DNA of 27,552 nt from Oscillospiraceae bacterium. Its GTDB lineage: Bacteria; Bacillota; Clostridia; UMGS1810. A model generated the notes under the pieces. It did not search any database, was not told the DNA's origin, and saw nothing but the letters and a program-made list of their open reading frames with translations. Every line of letters begins with the position of its first letter. The stretch's first letter is position 1. The position numbers and the translations under genes are program-made. The stretch lies in assembly GCA_022769845.1 (NCBI GenBank), contig JALEIO010000072.1, positions 1 to 27,552 on the forward strand. Direction: 5' to 3'. Below, piece by piece: positions 16,697 through 24,936 of this stretch.

Positions 16697-17860
16697 ATGG
16701 AAATTTTAACTTTAAATAAAATTGCCGCCTGCGGTCTTGATTTGCTTGATAAAAATGTTTTCAGCATTTCGGACGATGCAAAAAATCCTGACGGTATAAT
16801 TTTAAGAAGCTTTAATATGCATGAAACAGAGCTTGGCGATAATCTTAAAGCTATTGCAAGAGCCGGCGCGGGTACAAATAATATTCCTATTGACAAATGC
16901 ACCGAAAAAGGCATTGTTGTTTTCAATACTCCCGGCGCAAACGCAAATGCGGTTAAAGAATTGGTTCTTGCAGGACTTTTCCTGTCGTCAAGAAAAATTG
17001 CACAGAGTATGGAGTGGGCGAAAACCTTAAAAGGCGAGGGCGACAACGTCGGCAAGCTTGTTGAAAAAGGCAAAAGTAATTTTGTAGGTCCTGAAATTGA
17101 GGGCAAAAAGCTTGGTATTATCGGTCTTGGCGCAATCGGTGTTATGGTTGCAAACGCGGCTTATCATCTCGGAATGGACGTTATCGGTTATGACCCGTAT
17201 ATTTCGGTTGACGCTGCGTGGGGACTTTCAAGGCACGTCAAAAAGGCTGATAACGTTAAGGATTTGGTTGCCGAATGCGACTACATAACGCTTCACGTTC
17301 CGCTTAACGATTCAACCAAAAATATGATTGGAAAAGAACTTTTTTCGGTTATGAAAAAGGGTGCGAGAATACTCAACTTTGCGCGCGGCGGTCTTGTTGA
17401 TGAGGCTGCGCTTAAAGAAGCAATTAGCGACGGCACTGTTGCGTCGTACGTTACAGATTTTCCGAATGACAATATTCTCGGCTTGGAGAACGTTGTTTGT
17501 ATTCCGCATCTTGGCGCGTCAACGCCCGAATCGGAGGATAACTGCGCTAAAATGGCAAGTGTTGAAATTCAGGATTATCTTTGCGAAGGAAACATTGTAA
17601 ATTCGGTTAACTTCCCGAACTGCGCACTTGCAAGAGAAGGAAAAACAAGAATTACAATTGCGCACAAAAACGTTCCTAACTGTGTAAGCAGCTTTACAAA
17701 CCTTTGCGCAAAGGAAGGCTTCAACATTGCTAATATGATTAACAAAAGCCGCAAGGATTTGGCATATACAATTATTGACCTTGACAATGATGTCGATGCA
17801 TCTATTGCAAAGGATTTCGAAGCGCTTGAAAATGTTATGAAGGTTAGAGTTATAAAGTAG
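16697..17860 (+). CDS. serA: D-3-phosphoglycerate dehydrogenase SerA
   Basis: A 387-residue NAD-dependent dehydrogenase for the first step of serine synthesis. It has the NAD-binding GLGAIG (143-148), catalytic R230 in NFARGGL, and H271 in PHLGAST. A short C-terminal domain (about 315-387) looks like an ACT domain, which often senses serine. At the place of the catalytic Glu (FPTEP in E. coli) this protein has FPND, so Asp258 may replace Glu; this alignment is by eye. GGAGG precedes the ATG. It sits between serC and the DUF4867 gene in one operon. Confidence 0.94.
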   Translation: MEILTLNKIAACGLDLLDKNVFSISDDAKNPDGIILRSFNMHETELGDNLKAIARAGAGTNNIPIDKCTEKGIVVFNTPGANANAVKELVLAGLFLSSRKIAQSMEWAKTLKGEGDNVGKLVEKGKSNFVGPEIEGKKLGIIGLGAIGVMVANAAYHLGMDVIGYDPYISVDAAWGLSRHVKKADNVKDLVAECDYITLHVPLNDSTKNMIGKELFSVMKKGARILNFARGGLVDEAALKEAISDGTVASYVTDFPNDNILGLENVVCIPHLGASTPESEDNCAKMASVEIQDYLCEGNIVNSVNFPNCALAREGKTRITIAHKNVPNCVSSFTNLCAKEGFNIANMINKSRKDLAYTIIDLDNDVDASIAKDFEALENVMKVRVIK

Positions 17861-17881
17861 TGCGTGGAACAGGAGAAAACG

Positions 17882-18532
17882 ATGTTTAATACTTTAAAAG
17901 AAAAAAACAAAAATATAAAATTTTACACGGTTAACGACCCCGAATTTGCAAAATACGGCAGAGTCATAAAAAATATTGACGTTTCCGAAATTATTTCAGA
18001 GTGTGAAAAAATTGCGTATCCCGACGAAGGCTCAAAATACGAGGCAGGTGTAGAAAGCCTTGAAAAGCTTGCTATTGCCGATAAAATAAAAAATGAGGTT
18101 TACGGCGAATTGGATACCGAAATAGGCGCCTGCTACGGGTATAACACCACTCTTAACGGCCTTGAATTTCACAAAGGCTCCGAAGTAAACATTGCGGTAA
18201 CCGATTTTGTGCTTATTCTCGGCACAACCTTTGAAATGAAGGATAATAGGTTTAATTCCGCCGACGCAAAAGCGTTTTATGTAAAAAAAGGCGAAATGAT
18301 TGAGGTTTATGCTTCAACGCTTCATTTTTGTCCTTGCCAGGTAAGCGATAAAGGATTTTTCTGTGTTGTCGGCTTGCCTAAAGGTACTAATCTGCCGCTT
18401 GACGGAAAGTATGACGACAAACTTTTGTTTAGAAAGAACAAATGGCTTATCGCTCACGATGACAACAAATCTCTCATTGAGCGTGGTGTTGTTCCGGGCA
18501 TATACGGTGAAAATTATACAATAAAATATTAA
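17882..18532 (+). CDS. DUF4867 family, cupin-like protein
   Basis: A 216-residue cytoplasmic protein that I assign to DUF4867 from its start (LKEKNKNIKFYTVNDPEFAKYGRVI) and overall pattern. The middle (GYNTTLNGLEFHKGSEVNI, then a YASTLHFCPC strand) looks like a cupin barrel with possible metal-binding His and Glu residues. The function is unknown; sugar isomerase-like or regulatory roles are both possible. AGGAG lies six bases before the ATG at 17882, which I prefer to a GTG at 17864. It starts 21 bases after serA and ends in the terminator at 18549-18586, so it is part of the serine operon. Confidence 0.78.
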   Translation: MFNTLKEKNKNIKFYTVNDPEFAKYGRVIKNIDVSEIISECEKIAYPDEGSKYEAGVESLEKLAIADKIKNEVYGELDTEIGACYGYNTTLNGLEFHKGSEVNIAVTDFVLILGTTFEMKDNRFNSADAKAFYVKKGEMIEVYASTLHFCPCQVSDKGFFCVVGLPKGTNLPLDGKYDDKLLFRKNKWLIAHDDNKSLIERGVVPGIYGENYTIKY

Positions 18533-18548
18533 TTTTTATAATATTGAC

Positions 18549-18586
18549 AAAAACCTCCGAAACATTAAATTTCGGAGGTTTTTTTG
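18549..18586 (+). terminator. Strong intrinsic terminator of the serine operon
   Basis: CCTCCGAAA (18554-18562) pairs perfectly with TTTCGGAGG (18570-18578), with flanking A and T runs. It lies just after the DUF4867 gene. Confidence 0.9.
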
Positions 18587-18617
18587 CTAAATTGGATAAA
18601 ATACATTATGAAAACTA

Positions 18618-18646
18618 TTGAAAAATGTTTTAAAATGTATTACAAT
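18618..18646 (+). promoter_or_regulatory. Sigma-A-type promoter for the membrane protein and P-type ATPase genes
   Basis: TTGAAA at 18618-18623 and TACAAT at 18641-18646 are 17 bases apart. This places the start site near 18653 and rules out a translation start upstream of it. Confidence 0.75.
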
Positions 18647-18668
18647 ATACAAAAAAGGATGTGATTTG

Positions 18669-19583
18669 GTGAAAAAAAGAGAGAGAAAAAAGCGTGTTAC
18701 TGCGGTAAATAAAAGCAGCGTTGCAATTTACGTTGTACTTAGATTTTTAGTTACTGCGCTTATGATTGTGCAGCTCATCAGAGGAAATTACGATAATGTT
18801 TTTCTCTGCCTTTTGACGTTGGTGTTGTTTTTAATCCCGGTTATTCTTGACAGAGGGTATAACATAAAGCTGCCGACCGTGCTTGAAATTGTAATTATAG
18901 TGTTTATTTTCAGCGCTGAAATTTTGGGAGAAATGCAGAATTTCTACACTCATTTTAAAAATTGGGATACAATTCTGCATACTGTAAACGGTTTTTTAAT
19001 GGCGGCAATCGGCTTTGCAATGGTTGATATTTTAAATCAAAGTCCAAGAATACACCTTACAATGTCACCCGTATTTGTGGCGTTTGTAGCGTTTTGCTTT
19101 TCCATGACAATAGGCATTATATGGGAATTTTTTGAATTTTCCATGGATAGATTTTTTCTCTACGATATGCAAAAGGATTTTATTGTGCAAAAATTTGCGT
19201 CGGTTGCGCTTAATCCGGAACAGCTAAATAAACCTGTAACGATTGACAATATTGCGAAAACCGTAATTTATTATACAAAAGACGGGGCTCAAATGACCGA
19301 AACGGTAAACGGTGGATATTTAGACATTGGTATTATTGATACTATGAAGGATTTGTTTGTCAATTTTATCGGTGCGATAGTCTTTTCGACAATCGGCGCA
19401 TTTTATGTTAAAACGCGCGGAAAATCAAGGGTTGCTCAAAGCTTTATTCCGTATTTCGGAGAGGGCGAAAGCGCGGCAAATATCAAAGATATTAAAGAAA
19501 ATTATGCCGAAAATAACGGAGAAAAGGGATTTTTTGAAAGCGAAAAAGCGGCTGATGACGCAAAGAAAAATTTAGAAAATTAG
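18669..19583 (+). CDS. Six-helix membrane protein, DUF2238/YjdF-like
   Basis: A 304-residue membrane protein with a basic N-terminus, about six hydrophobic segments (near 17-37, 43-60, 67-85, 101-121, 130-150, 230-248) and a charged cytoplasmic tail. The paired motifs NWDTILHTVNGF and GIIWEFFEF resemble those of the DUF2238/YjdF group, whose function is unknown. A roughly 70-residue polar insert between helices 5 and 6 is larger than in YjdF. I chose the GTG at 18669, after AAAGGATG; the frame is open from 18618, but that would start inside the promoter. It is co-transcribed with the P-type ATPase 43 bases downstream. Confidence 0.72.
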   Translation: MKKRERKKRVTAVNKSSVAIYVVLRFLVTALMIVQLIRGNYDNVFLCLLTLVLFLIPVILDRGYNIKLPTVLEIVIIVFIFSAEILGEMQNFYTHFKNWDTILHTVNGFLMAAIGFAMVDILNQSPRIHLTMSPVFVAFVAFCFSMTIGIIWEFFEFSMDRFFLYDMQKDFIVQKFASVALNPEQLNKPVTIDNIAKTVIYYTKDGAQMTETVNGGYLDIGIIDTMKDLFVNFIGAIVFSTIGAFYVKTRGKSRVAQSFIPYFGEGESAANIKDIKENYAENNGEKGFFESEKAADDAKKNLEN

Positions 19584-19626
19584 CCGTATTAATATGCGTT
19601 AATTTTATGATTTTAAGGACAAAAAA

Positions 19627-22020
19627 TTGAGTACACAAATTAACAAAAGCAGTATAAACAGAATATTTGCAGACGAAAAAACGGGTCTTACGACCGAACA
19701 GGCTCTTGAAAGAAAGGCTGCAGGCCTTTATAATGAGCAGGTAAAGGGCGCTGAAAAAACCACCGCCGAGATAATAAAATCCAACACGTTTACATATTTC
19801 AACCTTGTATTTTTTATTCTCGCACTGTGCGTTGTGCTTGTCGGTTCGTACAATGATTTGACCTTTTTCCCGGTTATCGTTATAAATACGGTTATTGGAA
19901 TTTATCAGGAAATACGTTCTAAAAAAACGCTTGAAAAACTCACAATTTTGTCTGCGCCAAAAGCGGTTGTTGTGCGTGACGGTACGGAAACCGAAGTATC
20001 GGTTTCAAGCCTTGTACGCGATGACATTGTTGTTTTTACGGCAGGCAATCAAATATGCGCTGACGCAACCGTTATTTCAGGGGCGGCATCGCTCAACGAA
20101 TCGCTTGTTACGGGTGAAAATATTGAAATAAAAAAAGAAACGGGCGACAGCCTTTTGTCAGGAAGTTTTGTTGTTTCGGGAAAAATTTACGCTCGTCTTG
20201 ACAATGTTGGAAAAAATTCGTTCGTGTCGCGTCTTACGCTTGAAGCGAAAAAAAAGAACAACAACAAAAAATCCGAAATGATGAACGCCTTGGATAATCT
20301 TGTAAAGTGGATTGGCATTTTGATTATTCCTATCGGTGCATTAATGTTGTTTAATCAGCTTTATCTTCTGCGTACCGACCTTAAGACCGGTGTTGTATCA
20401 ACAGTCGGCGCTCTTGTGGGAATGATTCCGGAGGGGCTGTATCTTCTTACTACCGTTGCGCTTGTGGTAAGTGTTATGCGTCTTGCGAAAAACAGAACTT
20501 TGGTTCACGAAATGGGCTGCATTGAGGCACTCGCAAGGGTTAATGTTTTGTGTGTTGACAAAACGGGTACTATTACCGAGGATAAAATGGAGTTTTCTGA
20601 CATATGCATTTTGGACAACAGCGTTGAGGAAAGCGAAATATTTGCAATTTTGGGTGATTTTTGCCGAAGTGCTCAAAGTGACAATGAAACAATAAATGCT
20701 CTTAAAGAGCGGTTTGATGGTGAAAAAACTTCCGGAAAAAAAGCAGAAAAGGTGTTTGCGTTTACATCTGCGCTAAAATACAGTGCGGTTAATTTTGACG
20801 ATAAAACAAGTTATATTCTCGGAGCGCCGGATGTAATAATGAAGGATAACTATTCGGCAATAGAGGATAAGGTAAATGAGTATCACGGAAGCCGCGTTCT
20901 GCTTTTTGCAGAGCATTTAGGCGAATTTGACGGCAAAAACATAAATGACGAAATTGTGCCTATGGCGCTTATAATTATAAATAACAAAATCAGAGCAAAT
21001 GCTCCTGCAACGTTTGAGTTTTTCAAGTCGCAGGGAGTTAAAATCAAGGTTATTTCTGGCGATAATGCCAAAACTGTGTCGGAGGTTGCAAAAAAAGCGG
21101 GAATTGACGGTGCGGAAAGCTATATTGATGCCCGCGAGCTTGAAAGCAAATCGGATTTTATGAATGCGGTGCGGCTTTATACTGTGTTCGGACGCGTAAC
21201 TCCCGAAAAGAAGAAAAAGCTTATAATTGCGCTCAAGGAAAACGGAAATACCGTTGCAATGACAGGAGACGGTGTAAACGATGTTCTTGCGCTTAAAGAG
21301 GCAGATTGCAGCATTGCAATGGCATCGGGCAGCGACGTTGCGTGTCAGGTGTCGCAGCTAGTGCTGCTTGATTCTGATTTTGCCGATATGCCGAGTGTTG
21401 TCAAAGAGGGCAGAAGGGTTATAAACAATATTGAAAGAACGGCGGCGCTGTTTTTGGTAAAAAACATTTTTTCTTTCTTTTTTGCGCTGATTTCTATAAT
21501 TTTTTCAATCAATTATCCTGTTATGCCGTCGCAGCTTACGCTTGTAAGCACCACCACAATTGGTATTCCGGCGTTTTTTCTTGCACTTTCTCCAAACAAG
21601 GATATTGTTAAAGGAAAATTTATGCGAAACGTCATATACAAAGCGTTTCCCGCGGGCTTTACAAACATAATTTTAATATCTTATCTGTGCATTTTTTCGG
21701 GATATGCCGGCATTGAATTTGATAAAATGTCAACAATGGTTACAATAGTTCTCGGCGTTGTTGGCCTTACAATGCTCTATCGTATATGCAAGCCGTTTAA
21801 TTCGTTCAGAAGGGTGCTGTGGGGCTGTATGCTTATTGTATTTTTTGCGGCTGCGGTGTTTTTCCCGTCAATTTTTACCCTTGTGACGCTTGATACATAC
21901 GAAGTTTTAATTTTGATTTTGTTTGTGTCGCTGGTGCAGCCGTTTATGTATTTGGTTTTTAATATTCTTGAATTTTTTGAAAACAAATATAAAAAACAAA
22001 GAGAGAAAAAATCTGTCTGA
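19627..22020 (+). CDS. Cation-transporting P-type ATPase, CtpE/Exp7-like
   Basis: A 797-residue P-type ATPase with about ten membrane helices. The phosphorylated aspartate is D311 in DKTGT, the actuator motif is TGE (162-164, followed by Asn rather than the usual Ser or Ala), PEGL (268-271) lies in membrane helix 4, and the hinge is TGDGVND (546-552). The PEGLYLLTTVAL and GDGVNDVLALKEAD variants are those of the group that includes Mycobacterium CtpE and pneumococcal Exp7; CtpE has been linked to calcium. Calcium or a related divalent ion is therefore likely but not certain. The start is TTG at 19627, after AAGGA. The terminator overlaps its stop codon. Confidence 0.88.
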   Translation: MSTQINKSSINRIFADEKTGLTTEQALERKAAGLYNEQVKGAEKTTAEIIKSNTFTYFNLVFFILALCVVLVGSYNDLTFFPVIVINTVIGIYQEIRSKKTLEKLTILSAPKAVVVRDGTETEVSVSSLVRDDIVVFTAGNQICADATVISGAASLNESLVTGENIEIKKETGDSLLSGSFVVSGKIYARLDNVGKNSFVSRLTLEAKKKNNNKKSEMMNALDNLVKWIGILIIPIGALMLFNQLYLLRTDLKTGVVSTVGALVGMIPEGLYLLTTVALVVSVMRLAKNRTLVHEMGCIEALARVNVLCVDKTGTITEDKMEFSDICILDNSVEESEIFAILGDFCRSAQSDNETINALKERFDGEKTSGKKAEKVFAFTSALKYSAVNFDDKTSYILGAPDVIMKDNYSAIEDKVNEYHGSRVLLFAEHLGEFDGKNINDEIVPMALIIINNKIRANAPATFEFFKSQGVKIKVISGDNAKTVSEVAKKAGIDGAESYIDARELESKSDFMNAVRLYTVFGRVTPEKKKKLIIALKENGNTVAMTGDGVNDVLALKEADCSIAMASGSDVACQVSQLVLLDSDFADMPSVVKEGRRVINNIERTAALFLVKNIFSFFFALISIIFSINYPVMPSQLTLVSTTTIGIPAFFLALSPNKDIVKGKFMRNVIYKAFPAGFTNIILISYLCIFSGYAGIEFDKMSTMVTIVLGVVGLTMLYRICKPFNSFRRVLWGCMLIVFFAAAVFFPSIFTLVTLDTYEVLILILFVSLVQPFMYLVFNILEFFENKYKKQREKKSV

Positions 22021-22037
22021 AAAAGGCAGATTTTTTG
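22006..22037 (+). terminator. Intrinsic terminator overlapping the P-type ATPase stop codon
   Basis: AAAAATCTGTC and GGCAGATTTTTT form a stem with one G-T pair, and the TGA stop of the ATPase gene lies in the loop. The T-run ends near 22036. Confidence 0.75.
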
Positions 22038-22047
22038 CTTAAAAGTA

Positions 22048-22076
22048 TTGAAAGATAAAAAATAATATGTTATAAT
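22048..22076 (+). promoter_or_regulatory. Sigma-A-type promoter for the AraC regulator and mtnN
   Basis: TTGAAA at 22048-22053 and a perfect TATAAT at 22071-22076 are separated by 17 bases. The promoter follows the ATPase terminator directly. Confidence 0.8.
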
Positions 22077-22125
22077 GTAACCGCAGCAACAAAATCGAAA
22101 AAATGCACATAAAGAAGGTGGAAAA

Positions 22126-22890
22126 TTGGAAAAAGTATTTTTTAATAAGGGCTATACAGATATAAATCCATTGCAGTTTGGGTTTCAGAAGTGCCCGCCG
22201 TCGCACACCTGGGGGCCGCATATACGCGAATACTATCTTATTCACTATGTTGTATCGGGCAAGGGAAGATTTATTAAAAAGGACTTTGACGTTACGGTTA
22301 CACCCGGATACGCATTTTTGATAAAGCCTAATGAGGTGTGTACCTACCGTGCCGACGAAAATGACCCATGGGAGTATATTTGGATTGGTTTTGACGGCAA
22401 GGTTGCGAAAAAGCTCGACAGCTTAAAGGATTGCGTTTTTAAGGTTGACGGAAAAATTTTTACCGATATGGTAAAATCGGACAGGCTTAAAAACACGCGT
22501 GAGGAATACCTTGTATCAAAAATTTTTCTTTTGATTTCCAATCTTTTCGAGGGCGAAAATCACAAAAAAGAGCTTGTGGAGTATTTGGCAGGCTATATTG
22601 AAGAAAACTATTTTTCGCGTCTTTATGTAAGCGAGATTGCGAAAATGGTAAATCTTGACCAGCGTTATTTAACGCGGCTTTTTAAGGCAAAAAAGGGGAT
22701 AAGCCTTCAGCAGTATATTATTGACATAAAAATGAAAAAAGCAACTCTGCTCATTAAAGATTTTTCGGTTGCCGACACTGCAAAAATGGTTGGATATGAT
22801 GATGTTTTCAACTTTTCAAAAATGTTTAAAAAGAATGTCGGCGTATCGCCGTTAAAATACAAAAAAGAGCTTAAGGAGAAGGAAAAATGA
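22126..22890 (+). CDS. AraC-family transcriptional regulator
   Basis: A 254-residue DNA-binding regulator. The N-terminal half is a cupin-type ligand-binding domain (REYYLIHYVVSGKGRF, then TPGYAFLIKP). The C-terminal 100 residues carry two helix-turn-helix units (LYVSEIAKMVNLDQRYLTRLFK and the AKMVGYDDVFNFSKMFKK region). This architecture is common among sugar-responsive regulators of Firmicutes, but the ligand is unknown. The start is TTG at 22126, after GAAGGTGG. Its end overlaps mtnN by four bases. Control of the nearby fucO or rhaA genes is possible but not shown. Confidence 0.88.
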   Translation: MEKVFFNKGYTDINPLQFGFQKCPPSHTWGPHIREYYLIHYVVSGKGRFIKKDFDVTVTPGYAFLIKPNEVCTYRADENDPWEYIWIGFDGKVAKKLDSLKDCVFKVDGKIFTDMVKSDRLKNTREEYLVSKIFLLISNLFEGENHKKELVEYLAGYIEENYFSRLYVSEIAKMVNLDQRYLTRLFKAKKGISLQQYIIDIKMKKATLLIKDFSVADTAKMVGYDDVFNFSKMFKKNVGVSPLKYKKELKEKEK

Positions 22891-23573
22891 TTGGAATTAT
22901 CGGCGCAATGCAGATAGAAATTGAGCATATAAAATCGGTTATGGAGTATGTAAAAACCAAAGAAATAAGCGGAATTATCTTTTATACCGGCAAAATTTAC
23001 GGCAAAGACATCACTCTGGCAAAATGCGGAATAGGCAAAGTGTTTGCCGCCGTTTGTGCCGAGGCTATGATACTTAATTTTAAACCGGACGTTATTGTAA
23101 ATATCGGTGTTGCCGGAACGCTTACCGACAGCCTTAACACCGCTGATATTGCCATTGCAAAAAGTGTTGTCCATCACGACCTTGACACTTCGCCGCTCGG
23201 CGACCCTTTTGGGCTTATTTCCGGAATAAATATTGTAAATATCGAGTGCGACAAAAATGTTGTAAGACTTCTTGAAAAATGCGCCAAACCGCTTGATGTA
23301 AAATGCGAGTGCGGAGTTATCGCCTCGGGCGACCAGTTTGTATGCACAAGCGAGAAAAAAAGCTATATAAGAAAAACGTTTAACGCTATTGCCTGCGAAA
23401 TGGAAGGGGCAAGCATAGGCCACGTTTGTTTTATAAACGGCGTAAAATTTGGAGTTTTGCGCGCAATTTCAGACGGTGCTGATGAAAAATCGCATATGGA
23501 CTATCAGGAATTTGTTCCTATTGCCGCAAAAAATTCGTTTAAGGTAATAAAAAACTTTATAGAAGAATATTGA
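22887..23573 (+). CDS. mtnN: 5'-methylthioadenosine/S-adenosylhomocysteine nucleosidase
   Basis: A 228-residue nucleosidase that cleaves the adenine from MTA, SAH and 5'-deoxyadenosine, thereby recycling SAM by-products. The catalytic residues correspond to E. coli E12, E174 and D197: here E11 (in IGAMQIEIE), E173 (CEMEGAS) and D196 (AISDGAD). The length and motifs are typical. It begins in an ATGA overlap with the AraC regulator, so the two are translationally coupled. AAGGAGAAGG upstream acts as the binding site. No terminator is obvious before the fucO promoter. Confidence 0.94.
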   Translation: MIGIIGAMQIEIEHIKSVMEYVKTKEISGIIFYTGKIYGKDITLAKCGIGKVFAAVCAEAMILNFKPDVIVNIGVAGTLTDSLNTADIAIAKSVVHHDLDTSPLGDPFGLISGINIVNIECDKNVVRLLEKCAKPLDVKCECGVIASGDQFVCTSEKKSYIRKTFNAIACEMEGASIGHVCFINGVKFGVLRAISDGADEKSHMDYQEFVPIAAKNSFKVIKNFIEEY

Positions 23574-23627
23574 ATGTGAAAGAAAAGTGAAAAAATTTTG
23601 ACAAAAAGGGAAAATTTTTTTAAGAGA

Positions 23628-23656
23628 TTGATTTTTAAAAAGTTTTATGTTAGAAT
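23628..23656 (+). promoter_or_regulatory. Sigma-A-type promoter for fucO
   Basis: TTGATT at 23628-23633 and TAGAAT at 23651-23656 have a 17-base spacer. Confidence 0.6.
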
Positions 23657-23663
23657 GATTTTA

Positions 23664-23688
23664 ACAGATATAATTTTTTTATTTCTGT
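23664..23688. repeat. Imperfect inverted repeat at the fucO start site
   Basis: ACAGATATAA (23664-23673) and TTATTTCTGT (23679-23688) are complementary except at one position. It begins eight bases after the -10 box, so it would cover the transcription start. It may be an operator or a leader stem. Confidence 0.45.
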
Positions 23689-23726
23689 CAAAAAATAAGT
23701 ATTTTTGTTTAAGGAGTTGAATTTTT

Positions 23727-24875
23727 ATGGCAAATAGGTTTGTATTGAACGAAACATCTTATCATGGAAAGGGCGCAATTTTAAGCATTGCCGACGAGGT
23801 TAAAACAAGAGGTCTTAAAAAGGCTTTTGTATGTTCCGACCCCGATCTTATTAAGTTTAACGTAACCAAAAAGGTTACCGATGTGCTTGAAAATAATTCG
23901 CTTGCATATGAAATTTATTCTGATATTAAGGCAAATCCGACTATCGAAAACGTTAAATCGGGAGTCGAAGCATTTAAAAAATCGGGTGCGGATTACATAA
24001 TTGCAATCGGCGGCGGTTCGTCAATCGACACTGCAAAAGCGATTGGAATTATTATAAACAATCCTGACCATGAGGACGTAAGAAGCCTTGAGGGTGCGGT
24101 TGTTACAAAGAATAAGTGCGTGCCCATTATTGCAGTTCCCACAACCGCCGGAACGGCTGCCGAGGTTACAATAAATTATGTTATCACAGATGCTCAAAAA
24201 AACAGAAAATTTGTTTGCGTTGACCCGCACGATATTCCTGTAGTTGCGGTTGTTGACCCCGATATGATGTCATCAATGCCCAAAGGTCTTACCGCGGCAA
24301 CGGGTATGGACGCGCTTACACACGCGATTGAGGGTTATATCACGAAAGGCGCTTGGGAGCTTTCAGATATGTTCCACTTAAAAGCTATTGAAATTATTTC
24401 GCGCTCACTTCGCGGTGCGGTTGACAATACTCCCGAAGGCAGAGAGGGTATGGCGCTCGGTCAGTATGTTGCAGGTATGGGCTTTTCAAATGTCGGTCTT
24501 GGAATTGTTCACTCAATGGCGCATCCACTCGGCGCGCTTTATGATACACCGCACGGTGTTGCAAACGCGATAATTCTTCCTGTTGTTATGGAGTACAACG
24601 CAGAGGCAACAGGTGAAAAATACCGCGACATTGCTAAAGCTATGGGCGTTGAGGGCACTGAAAAAATGAGTCAGGCAGAGTACAGAAAAGCTGCTATTGA
24701 CGCTGTTAAAAAGCTTGCGTCGGACGTTGGAATTCCTGCCGATTTGAAGGAAATTGTGAAAAAAGATGACATCCCCTTCCTTGCACAGTCTGCTTTTGAT
24801 GATGCTTGCCGTCCGGGCAACCCCAAGGATACAAGTGTTGAGGATATCACAAAGCTTTATGAATCACTTATTTAA
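23727..24875 (+). CDS. fucO: Lactaldehyde reductase (iron-containing alcohol dehydrogenase)
   Basis: A 382-residue group III alcohol dehydrogenase that reduces L-lactaldehyde to L-1,2-propanediol with NADH during anaerobic use of fucose or rhamnose. It has the same length as E. coli FucO and shares long stretches with it, such as PTTAGTAAEVTINYVITD and MALGQYVAGMGFSNVGLG. The NAD-binding GGGSSIDTAKA is at 95-105. The iron ligands are D195, H199, H262 and H276, each one position from the E. coli residues. AAGGAG lies upstream of the ATG. It has its own promoter and a terminator at 24900-24936. The rhaA gene 1.7 kb away supports the pathway assignment. Confidence 0.93.
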   Translation: MANRFVLNETSYHGKGAILSIADEVKTRGLKKAFVCSDPDLIKFNVTKKVTDVLENNSLAYEIYSDIKANPTIENVKSGVEAFKKSGADYIIAIGGGSSIDTAKAIGIIINNPDHEDVRSLEGAVVTKNKCVPIIAVPTTAGTAAEVTINYVITDAQKNRKFVCVDPHDIPVVAVVDPDMMSSMPKGLTAATGMDALTHAIEGYITKGAWELSDMFHLKAIEIISRSLRGAVDNTPEGREGMALGQYVAGMGFSNVGLGIVHSMAHPLGALYDTPHGVANAIILPVVMEYNAEATGEKYRDIAKAMGVEGTEKMSQAEYRKAAIDAVKKLASDVGIPADLKEIVKKDDIPFLAQSAFDDACRPGNPKDTSVEDITKLYESLI

Positions 24876-24899
24876 CTCATATTTTAGCTTTGAATTTTC

Positions 24900-24936
24900 G
24901 GAGTCTGCATATTTTAAATTGCAGGCTCCTTTTATT
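24900..24936 (+). terminator. Intrinsic terminator after fucO
   Basis: GGAGTCTGCA (24900-24909) pairs with TGCAGGCTCC (24920-24929), including one G-T pair, and is followed by TTTTTATTTTTT. Confidence 0.85.

Noticed and set aside
22707..23423. Long minus-strand reading frame opposite mtnN
   Set aside because: It covers the intact catalytic gene mtnN and the end of the AraC gene, shows no family features, and is explained by the codon bias of those genes.
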